A stretch of 64,000 nt of DNA from Nitrospira sp. (GTDB lineage: Bacteria > Nitrospirota > Nitrospiria > Nitrospirales > Nitrospiraceae): contig JANDJC010000011.1 in assembly GCA_024331045.1 (NCBI GenBank), forward strand, positions 1 through 64,000, given 5' to 3'. The notes beneath the pieces are model-generated. The model saw only the letters and a list, made by a program, of their open reading frames with translations. It had not been told where the DNA came from and searched no databases. Positions 28,609-37,434 of the stretch are shown piece by piece. Each line of letters opens with the position of its first letter. Position 1 is the stretch's first letter. The position numbers and the translations under genes are program-made.

Positions 28609-29862
28609 ATGACCCATCACCAGTTGAAGCAGATTTCAATCGATGAGCTCACACCCGGCATGTATGTCGTGGGAGTCGATGTGCCGTGGTATCGGACGCC
28701 TTTTCTGAGCCACAAACGGTTGATCCAAGATCTAGCCACCATCGACATCATGCGACAATGCGGCATCAGAACAGTTACGATCGACCCTGAAAAAGGAAAA
28801 GACACCACCGCACCGGAACCGGCCGATCACGGCAACCCTACCCCTGTCGAGGAGGCGGCTTCAGCCCAGATCCTTACGCCTTCTCTCTCGCCGCTAGACG
28901 AGGCACACTCGGCACAAGAGCTGTACGCCGCTGCGGAGGAAGCCATCCACCAGATGTTTGACCACCTGATGCAAGGCGGCCCTCCCTCTTCTTCGATCGC
29001 CAAGACGACCGTCACCAACGTGATGCGGCACCTGCTCACCAACCGAAACGACCTCATGACCCAACTGGCCCTTCGCAAGATCAAACGATTTGACCAATCC
29101 CTCGCTGCCCACTCGCTCGATACCTGCATCCTTGCGCTGGCCGTGTCCGTCGAATACGGTCTCGATCACGCCGCACAACTGCACCTTGGAACCGGTGCCC
29201 TTCTTCATGACGTCGGCTATGTTCGATTGCCCCGCAACCTCGTGCGCAAGCGTCACGAAGAAGGGTGTACGGAAGAAGAGCGAATTTTGTTGCGGCAACA
29301 CCCGTCTTTGGGGCTGACCGTGCTGACAGCGTGGAACAACATCCCGGACGAGGTAACCCATATCATCCGTCACCATCATGAACGGGTAGACGGCAGCGGG
29401 TTTCCCGACGGCTTGCATTGCACCAGCCTCTCTCTCCTTGCCCAAATTGTAGGAATGGTGGACTGGTACGACAGTATGGTGAGCCGTCGAGGGGGCCGCC
29501 CGACCATGCTTCCCCATGACGCCGTGCGTCGCCTCTTTCTCTCCGCGAAAGAAGGCTCCTTCGAGCCAACGCTCATCGAGACCGCCGTTCGAGTTGTCGG
29601 TGTCTATCCCATCGGCAGCTTGGTTCTCTTAAATACCGGGGAACAAGCCATCGTCGTGGGTCTCAACTCCGAAGCACGACTTAAGCCGAAAGTCTTGATC
29701 ATCAAGGGCCCGCGGGGCGAAGCCTATGTGAGACCGCAACGAGTGGACTTGGCGGCGCCCAAGCAGGCCGCCCACACCATCGTCCGTGTGCTCGATCCGG
29801 CTCACGAGTTCGTCAACATTGCCCTCTACCTGGACGATCCAACAAGCGAGGGATCCCCATGA
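28609..29862 (+). CDS. HD-GYP domain protein paired with hybrid kinase
   Basis: The 417-residue protein starts MTHHQLKQISIDELTPGMYV, a DUF3391-type N-terminus. The HD-GYP core has LGTGALLHDVGYVRLPRNLV and HHHERVDGSGFPDGL. The GYP tripeptide is GFP, a conservative change, and the metal-binding His and Asp residues are kept, so phosphodiesterase activity is likely. The start at 28609 was preferred to 28564 because the earlier frame begins inside the promoter region. Its TGA overlaps the downstream kinase ATG (ATGA). It is a paralogue of the pair at 50113-53360. Confidence 0.92.
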   Translation: MTHHQLKQISIDELTPGMYVVGVDVPWYRTPFLSHKRLIQDLATIDIMRQCGIRTVTIDPEKGKDTTAPEPADHGNPTPVEEAASAQILTPSLSPLDEAHSAQELYAAAEEAIHQMFDHLMQGGPPSSSIAKTTVTNVMRHLLTNRNDLMTQLALRKIKRFDQSLAAHSLDTCILALAVSVEYGLDHAAQLHLGTGALLHDVGYVRLPRNLVRKRHEEGCTEEERILLRQHPSLGLTVLTAWNNIPDEVTHIIRHHHERVDGSGFPDGLHCTSLSLLAQIVGMVDWYDSMVSRRGGRPTMLPHDAVRRLFLSAKEGSFEPTLIETAVRVVGVYPIGSLVLLNTGEQAIVVGLNSEARLKPKVLIIKGPRGEAYVRPQRVDLAAPKQAAHTIVRVLDPAHEFVNIALYLDDPTSEGSP

Positions 29863-32741
29863 CAACCGAAAACCGGCTGTCTTCTCCTGAACAGGGTCTC
29901 CATCCAGCAGTGGTCGCCGTCTTGGAGAATGTGCCATTCGGTGTCGTGCTGGTGGCCAGCAACGGTTCCATTGTCTGGAGCAATGGGGAAGGGGCCCAAC
30001 TATTGGGACAACGGCCAGCAAGCCTTGTCGGGCGGTCATTTCCCGCCATCTGGGCTTCGTTGACAGGTGGAAACGAGACCGCCGTGCTGGATCAACTCAC
30101 ATCCGTGATAGCTGAGCGCATCCCCACGGCGCCGGCACGAGTTCAACTCCGGACCGGCACCCCCGCGGTCACGGTAGAATGGTCTTGTCACGCCTTCAAT
30201 CAGGAAGGCCGTTTCAACAAACCAGCCCTGGTCATCAGCCTGCGGGATCTCTCAAGGGAAGAAGCGTTGCGGTCCGAACGGGACCGCCTTGCTGCCATCG
30301 CAGAGGAAGCGCCGTCACCCATCGTCGAGTTGGACCGCGAAGCTCATCTTCTCTATGCCAATCCAGCCATGACGGCCCGGCTCGCCGCTTTCGGTTATCG
30401 GTCAAACGGCATACCCGCCATCCTGCCGCCGAACCTTCCCGATCTCGTAGCCCATTGCCTCCGCTCCGGTGAGCCCCTCCAAGGATTAGATGTCTCATTA
30501 CCGGACGCTAACTTCTCATGGATACTCTGCCCGGTCACCACCCACGGCCTGGTGCGCGGCTACGGCATCGATGTCACCAAGATCCACAAGACGCAGCAGG
30601 AGCTGATCCGTTCCGCTGAAGAGTTGCAACATGCCAACCAGCGGTTGGATGAAGCCCTCGCCATCGCTCAGGAGGCTGCCAAGGCCAAAGCAACGTTTCT
30701 GGCCATGATGAGTCATGAGATTCGCACGCCCATGAACGGTGTCATCGGCATGACGAGCCTCCTGCTGGAAACACCCCTCTCGCCGGAACAAAAAACCTAC
30801 ACCACGACCATTCGCCAGTGCGGGGAATCCTTGCTGCGGGTGATCAACGACGTCTTAGAGTACAGCAAGATCGAAGCGGGAAAGCTGGAGCTCGAATCGA
30901 TCGATTTCAATCTGCGCGACACGGTGGAGGACACGTTGGCGCCATTCGCTCAGCAGGCCGACGCCAAAGGAATTGAACTCACCGGCCTGATCCACGCCAA
31001 CGTACCCATTGCGTTGAGAGGAGACCCAGCCCGACTGCGTCAGGTCCTGACCAATTTGCTGGGAAACGCCCTGAAATTCACCCAGCAGGGCGATATCTCG
31101 CTTCAGGTGTCGTTGAACGAAGCAGCTCTGCATGACGTCATCCTCCAATTCGAGGTGACGGATACAGGCATTGGTATCCCCTCGGAAATCCAAGCCAAAT
31201 TGTTCCAGCCGTTTGTCCAAGGAGACAGTTCGACAACGAGACGGTACGGGGGCACAGGCCTTGGCTTGACGATCTCTAAACAACTGATCGAACTCATGGG
31301 AGGCCACATCACGGTCATCAGTTCTCCCGGCCAAGGAAGCACCTTTCGGTTTACGGCTCGTTTTGAACAACAAGCCGATTCCCCTCTGGCGATCACCCCT
31401 GCCGACGACCTAGTGGGACGTCGCATCCTCATCGTCAGTGGCCGAGAGCTGAGCCGAAGGGTCTTGAACCTCCTTACGACCGGATGGGGAATGGCGACAG
31501 CTCTCGCCCACGACGAAGAAACAGCGCTTCGGCATTTCGATCAGGCAATCGCTACAGCCCCTCCCTTCGATGCCCTTATTATAGATATTCCACCGTCCAG
31601 CAAGACCGTCCCATCTCATGACGGATGGCAACTGATTCGCACGTTGCGGCAACGGCCCAGTGGCGCGACAGTGCCAATCGTGTTGTTGACTTCACTGCTG
31701 CAACGGAACGTAGCCGAGCAGGTGGGACAGATCGGAGCAGTAAGCCATCTCTGGAAGCCGATCCGCCACGATCGATTGCAAGATTGCCTCCGCCAAGCCT
31801 TGAGCCTCAACGGCAAGATCGCCCCCCCTTTTCTAGTCCCCCCCACCATCTCATCCGCCTTTGCCCTTGCCCCAGGGCTGGCGGCAACGTCAACCTCTCC
31901 ACGGCCACGCCTGCTCATCGTGGAAGACAACGACATCAATCAAAAACTCGCTGCACGGATGGCCGAGAAACTTGGCTACGAGCCCTCCATCGCCAACAAC
32001 GGAGAGGAAGCGCTCAAAGCTCTGACCAATCAGCACTACGATGCGATCCTCATGGATTGCCAGATGCCGGTTCTCGACGGGTTCGAGACGACGAGACTCA
32101 TCCGGCAACGTGAAGCAGAGGCGCTGAGCAACACCAGCGAATCGGGTGGAGGCACCGACAAAGGAGGAACCCCTCTCGCAAGACACATTCCCATTATTGC
32201 CGTCACCGCCAATGCGATGAAAGGCGATCGTGAACAGTGCCTCGCCGCCGGCATGGACGACTACCTTGCCAAACCGATTCAGCTCGAGACATTGCGCGCG
32301 GTCCTCCACCGCTGGGCTCCTCCGGCCGGTACATTCCAGAGGCGGTCTGAACAGCAGACAACAAGGGAACCGAGCAAGCCCGAGATCTTCGACGAGGTCG
32401 GTCTTTACGCCAATCTGGGAGACGATCCCTCTCTCATTCGCCACCTGATCACGCTCTTTATTGATCAGCACCCCGCCCGGTTGGCGGAGATCAAGGAGGG
32501 ACTGGCCGCTCAAGACGCCTCAGCGGTTGAACGGGCGGCTCATACCTTGAAGAGCACCGCCGGCAACTTGCGCGCCAACAAAGTAGTGGCGGTAGCCAGC
32601 CGGCTGGAGGAACTCGCCCGCCACAAACGTTTGGAAGAGGTGAAGCCTCTCGTTGCAGAGTTGGAGGCGGCGGTTCTCCAACTGGTGTCGGTGCTGCGAC
32701 GGCATCAAGAGGACACGAGACCCTTCCCCCAGGCTGCCTGA
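29859..32741 (+). CDS. Hybrid sensor histidine kinase (PAS-PAS-HisKA-HATPase-pseudoREC-REC-Hpt)
   Basis: The 960-residue protein lacks membrane segments, so it is cytoplasmic. Two PAS-like regions (about 15-135 and 145-245) precede a short coiled coil. HisKA has FLAMMSHEIRTPMN with the phospho-His near 286. The ATPase has the N box NLLGNALKF and the G boxes DTGIGI and GGTGLGL. A first receiver-like domain (about 520-645) lacks the acidic pocket (ILIVSGRE), so it looks inactive. A second receiver is intact (LLIVEDND; Asp733 in LMDCQMPVLDG; Lys near 805). A C-terminal Hpt domain has AAHTLKSTAGN with His about 895. It should run a phosphorelay, with no obvious cognate output regulator next to it. 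Confidence 0.93.
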   Translation: MTTENRLSSPEQGLHPAVVAVLENVPFGVVLVASNGSIVWSNGEGAQLLGQRPASLVGRSFPAIWASLTGGNETAVLDQLTSVIAERIPTAPARVQLRTGTPAVTVEWSCHAFNQEGRFNKPALVISLRDLSREEALRSERDRLAAIAEEAPSPIVELDREAHLLYANPAMTARLAAFGYRSNGIPAILPPNLPDLVAHCLRSGEPLQGLDVSLPDANFSWILCPVTTHGLVRGYGIDVTKIHKTQQELIRSAEELQHANQRLDEALAIAQEAAKAKATFLAMMSHEIRTPMNGVIGMTSLLLETPLSPEQKTYTTTIRQCGESLLRVINDVLEYSKIEAGKLELESIDFNLRDTVEDTLAPFAQQADAKGIELTGLIHANVPIALRGDPARLRQVLTNLLGNALKFTQQGDISLQVSLNEAALHDVILQFEVTDTGIGIPSEIQAKLFQPFVQGDSSTTRRYGGTGLGLTISKQLIELMGGHITVISSPGQGSTFRFTARFEQQADSPLAITPADDLVGRRILIVSGRELSRRVLNLLTTGWGMATALAHDEETALRHFDQAIATAPPFDALIIDIPPSSKTVPSHDGWQLIRTLRQRPSGATVPIVLLTSLLQRNVAEQVGQIGAVSHLWKPIRHDRLQDCLRQALSLNGKIAPPFLVPPTISSAFALAPGLAATSTSPRPRLLIVEDNDINQKLAARMAEKLGYEPSIANNGEEALKALTNQHYDAILMDCQMPVLDGFETTRLIRQREAEALSNTSESGGGTDKGGTPLARHIPIIAVTANAMKGDREQCLAAGMDDYLAKPIQLETLRAVLHRWAPPAGTFQRRSEQQTTREPSKPEIFDEVGLYANLGDDPSLIRHLITLFIDQHPARLAEIKEGLAAQDASAVERAAHTLKSTAGNLRANKVVAVASRLEELARHKRLEEVKPLVAELEAAVLQLVSVLRRHQEDTRPFPQAA

Positions 32742-32774
32742 CAATCCACGCTCTCGTTCTCTCCCACTTGGCGT

Positions 32775-32803
32775 TTGACAGAGCTCCCTCCACGTGAGAT
32801 ACA
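32775..32803 (+). promoter_or_regulatory. Candidate sigma-70 promoter for pgm
   Basis: TTGACA-N17-GATACA lies 40 nt upstream of the pgm ATG. The -35 is perfect; the -10 is weak (3 of 6). Confidence 0.4.
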
Positions 32804-32842
32804 GTCGGGTGAATCATTCCCTTTTCAAGCAAGAGGATTCCC

Positions 32843-34483
<1,641 letters not shown>

Positions 34484-34539
34484 CGTGACCGGACACCAGT
34501 CATCACCCACCCCGCCACGGATCGGCGTCGGTGCCCATT

Positions 34540-34565
34540 CCAGACACGCCAGCCAGACACGCCAG
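34540..34565. repeat. Two-copy 13-bp tandem repeat
   Basis: CCAGACACGCCAG occurs twice, head to tail and without mismatch, in the 129-nt convergent spacer between pgm and lipA. It has no coding role and is probably a slippage duplication. Confidence 0.7.
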
Positions 34566-34612
34566 ATAGCCCGGATGTCTGACGCCATCCTTCCTTGTAG
34601 CCGTTGCGGTCC

Positions 34613-35548
34613 TCACACCGTTATCTGCCGTTCGGCATGGTAAGAACTTCGCACCAGGGGACCGGACTCCACGTGGGCAAACCCCAAGGCAAGCCCCTCT
34701 TCCCTTAAAAGGGCAAACTCGGAGGGATCATAAAACCGTGCAACTGGCAGATGAGCTCTCGTCGGCTGGAGATATTGCCCGATCGTGACAATATCACACC
34801 CCACTGACCGAAGATCATGTAAGATCTCGCGAATCTCTTCGAGAGTTTCTCCCATCCCGACAATCAGACCGGATTTTGTTCTCATGCCCCATTGTTTGGC
34901 CTGCTCCAGCAGCTTCATCGACCGTCGATATTTCCCCTGTGGCCTTATCCGGGGGAACAATCGAGGCACCGTCTCGATGTTATGATTGAGAATGTCGGGC
35001 CGCTCGGCACAGACGGTCTTGAGCGCTTCTTCATTGCCTTCAAAATCGGGAATGAGCACTTCGACCGTGCAGGAGGGATTCAGTTCCCTGATCAGCCGGA
35101 TCGTCTCGGCAAAGACCGAGGCGCCTCCATCCGCCAACTCATCGCGATTGACGGATGTAACCACCGCATGGCGTAACCCAAGCGCCCGTACTGCCTCGGC
35201 CACCCGTCGCGGCTCCTGAGAATCGACTGGTCGCGGCCGGCCGGTTTCGACTGAACAGTAGTGACACCGTCTGGTGCAGATGTCGCCAAGAATTAGAAAG
35301 GTGGCGGTGCGGGCGTTCCAACATTCCCAACGATTGGGACAGCGGGCTTCCTCGCAAATCGTGTGGAGCTGAAGCCGCTCGATCGTCCCCTTCACATCCA
35401 AATAGTCCGGACCGGTGTTGGCCACGACCTTAAACCACGACGGGAGTCTGGGACGGGCACGTCCCGCTTCGTCAGGTCCCGCCAACCATCGTCTCCCCGC
35501 AGAATCGGCGGACGATGATCGAAGATCATCAAGGGGCACAAAACTCAT
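34613..35548 (-). CDS. lipA: Lipoyl synthase
   Basis: LipA inserts two sulfurs into protein-bound octanoyl chains using two [4Fe-4S] clusters. The 311-residue protein has both cluster motifs, CEEARCPNRWEC (C-x4-C-x5-C) and CTRRCHYC (C-x3-C-x2-C), plus the C-terminal RSSYHA. The start at 35548 shares 1 nt with the stop of the next gene upstream; a longer frame to 35644 was rejected. It is the last gene of a minus-strand operon with an Fe-S carrier and a Rieske protein, which fits its demand for Fe-S clusters. Confidence 0.96.
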   Translation of the reverse strand: MSFVPLDDLRSSSADSAGRRWLAGPDEAGRARPRLPSWFKVVANTGPDYLDVKGTIERLQLHTICEEARCPNRWECWNARTATFLILGDICTRRCHYCSVETGRPRPVDSQEPRRVAEAVRALGLRHAVVTSVNRDELADGGASVFAETIRLIRELNPSCTVEVLIPDFEGNEEALKTVCAERPDILNHNIETVPRLFPRIRPQGKYRRSMKLLEQAKQWGMRTKSGLIVGMGETLEEIREILHDLRSVGCDIVTIGQYLQPTRAHLPVARFYDPSEFALLREEGLALGFAHVESGPLVRSSYHAERQITV

Positions 35549-35907
35549 CACGCACCCCCACGACGAGCACCGAATCGACCGAGCAGGCGGGCCAGAACGC
35601 CTCGCTGTTCCGCCACGGGGAGGGGGTCTGGATATTCGACCCACAGTTCCCGCGAGCCCAGATATTCGCCCTTGTGGAAACTTTTTTGGCTCCTCAACTG
35701 CCGGTAGCCCTGTTGGTGCAATAGCGTGACCAACGCCAGCAATGCGTCGTCTTGCGTCCCACAGGGTTCCGTCATGATGCGCACCGTTTCATAACGCAAC
35801 ACTGCCCGATACCCACCAGCCACTGCTTCAAATTCAACAATCCGATTGAACCCCCGTTCCCGCGGGTCGAAGCCGGCCAATTGATGTTTGTCGAGCGGCT
35901 CTGCCAT
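35548..35907 (-). CDS. Hypothetical protein between Rieske protein and lipA
   Basis: This 119-residue soluble protein has no family I recognise. It starts MAEPLDKHQLAGFDPRERGF and has a mixed alpha/beta character, with a Pro/Arg-rich C-terminus (PVAEQRGVLARLLGRFGARR). Its stop shares 1 nt with the lipA start, and it is 53 nt downstream of the Rieske gene. A role linked to lipoylation or Fe-S assembly is possible only by position. Confidence 0.75.
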   Translation of the reverse strand: MAEPLDKHQLAGFDPRERGFNRIVEFEAVAGGYRAVLRYETVRIMTEPCGTQDDALLALVTLLHQQGYRQLRSQKSFHKGEYLGSRELWVEYPDPLPVAEQRGVLARLLGRFGARRGGA

Positions 35908-35960
35908 GACATCCTTTGCCGGCGTCCTTTGTCGTCGGCCACCTGCCTCTCGCTAATGGT

Positions 35961-36266
35961 TCAGACCAAGACTTTAATGTCGTTCCCCTCGACCTTGACT
36001 TGAAAGACCTCGACCGTAATAGATGGATTTTTGGTACAGGCGCCGGTAGCCATGTCAAACTGCCATCCGTGCCACGGACAGGTCACGATGTTTCCCTCCA
36101 CTTCTCCATCTCCCAGCGGGCCGCCGCGATGAGGGCAGGTATTGTCGATCGCATGATAGGTCCCATCAACATTGAAGATCGCCAACGTGCGGCCGTTGAT
36201 GTCCACCGTTATCCCTTGCCCCGGTTTGACATCTCCGACTCCGGCAACTCGAACGAACTCCGCCAT
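35961..36266 (-). CDS. Rieske [2Fe-2S] protein
   Basis: A small 101-residue Rieske ferredoxin with both ligand motifs: CPHRGGPL (Cys-x-His) and CPWHGWQFD (Cys-x2-His). It lacks a signal peptide and membrane segment, so it is a soluble electron carrier of the NirD or dioxygenase-ferredoxin type. The ATG at 36266 follows GGAGGAGGGAG; an upstream start at 36302 was rejected. Its partner enzyme is not in the neighbourhood, and linkage to Mrp and LipA suggests a maintenance role. Confidence 0.92.
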   Translation of the reverse strand: MAEFVRVAGVGDVKPGQGITVDINGRTLAIFNVDGTYHAIDNTCPHRGGPLGDGEVEGNIVTCPWHGWQFDMATGACTKNPSITVEVFQVKVEGNDIKVLV

Positions 36267-36298
36267 CTCCCTCCTCCCTTGATTGTGAAGATCCTTTT

Positions 36299-37174
36299 TC
36301 AATGACCGGCCAACGGCTGTTTGATTTTTTTAAGCAGGCTGTCGATCGAAGGGCGTTGTTGTGCGCCTCCCTCTAATCGATCAATGAGTTTTTGGGCAAT
36401 GTCCCTGAACGCCGCCGCTTGCGGCGACGCTGGGTCGGCCACGACGATCGGATGGCCGCTATCACCCCCTTCACGGATGGCAGGATCAATGGGGATCCGT
36501 CCCAGAAAAGGCACGCCGAGCTTTTCGGCTGCCCGTTCGCCACCCCCATGAGAAAAAATCTCGGTTCGTTCTCCGCAGTGAGCGCAAACGAAGTAACTCA
36601 TGTTTTCGATAATGCCCAACAGCGGCACATTGACCTTTTGAAACATGGCCATGCCCTTTCGTACATCGTGCAGCGCCACCTCTTGCGGCGTGGTGACCGT
36701 GACAGCCCCAGCCAGTGGAACCATCTGAGACAACGACAATTGCACATCACCAGTCCCCGGAGGCAAGTCAATCAACAGGTACTCCAGCTCGCCCCACTCC
36801 ACATCCCGAAAAAAGGCCTGCAAATACTGATGGACCATCGGCCCTCGCCAAATCAGCGGAGTCTCCTCCGGCACGAGAAACGCCATGGAGATCAATTTGA
36901 CCCCGTAACTTTCAGCCGGAACAATTTTGCCGTCTCTCTGTTCAGGCCCCTTGGCGGGCGCCATCATCATGGGAATGTTGGGGCCGTACAGGTCGGCATC
37001 CAGCAACCCAACCTTGGCCCCTGTCAAGGCCAGTGCACAGGCCAGATTGGCGGCGACGGTCGATTTCCCCACTCCTCCCTTTCCGCTACTGACGGCGATC
37101 ACGTGTTTGACACCCGGCACCAAGCTGCTTGGCATCTGCGGTGGTCGTTCTTGTTGAGTCCCCTCGTTGGCCAT
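36299..37174 (-). CDS. Mrp/NBP35-type Fe-S cluster carrier ATPase
   Basis: This P-loop protein of 291 residues delivers Fe-S clusters to apo-proteins. It has the deviant Walker A motif SSGKGGVGKSTVAANLA, the switch region LLDADLYGPNIPMM, LIDLPPGTGDVQLSL and the cluster-binding CxxC (FVCAHCGERT). It lacks the N-terminal DUF59 domain found in many Mrp proteins. It is the first gene of the operon leading to lipA. The name apbC/mrp is commonly used for this family. Confidence 0.93.
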   Translation of the reverse strand: MANEGTQQERPPQMPSSLVPGVKHVIAVSSGKGGVGKSTVAANLACALALTGAKVGLLDADLYGPNIPMMMAPAKGPEQRDGKIVPAESYGVKLISMAFLVPEETPLIWRGPMVHQYLQAFFRDVEWGELEYLLIDLPPGTGDVQLSLSQMVPLAGAVTVTTPQEVALHDVRKGMAMFQKVNVPLLGIIENMSYFVCAHCGERTEIFSHGGGERAAEKLGVPFLGRIPIDPAIREGGDSGHPIVVADPASPQAAAFRDIAQKLIDRLEGGAQQRPSIDSLLKKIKQPLAGH

Positions 37175-37366
37175 GATGGTCTCCTTGTGTGATACATCCT
37201 CACCCCTCTGGTTCGACGTCCCGGACCGGGGCGGCGAGCGTCGATTGGGGGATTATCCGTTCATCATAAGCGATGAAACCAGGGAAAGAAATGGGCCAGT
37301 TGCCTTACCTTCCGATGGTCTAAATGGCAACTTCGTCAGAGCCCATGGCCCCTTCTCCTGCTCCAT

Positions 37367-37396
37367 GTTAATCTTAACTAGGTTAATCTTAACTAG
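37367..37396. repeat. Perfect 15-bp tandem duplication with internal inverted repeat, mrp-putA spacer
   Basis: GTTAATCTTAACTAG is present twice in a row. The junction creates an inverted repeat TTAAC-TAG-GTTAA. It lies 38 nt upstream of the putA ATG in the divergent spacer, where an operator would be expected. Whether a regulator binds it is unknown. Confidence 0.6.
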
Positions 37397-37434
37397 GCGC
37401 ATCTGACAGGGAATCGACAACGTGACCATTGACC

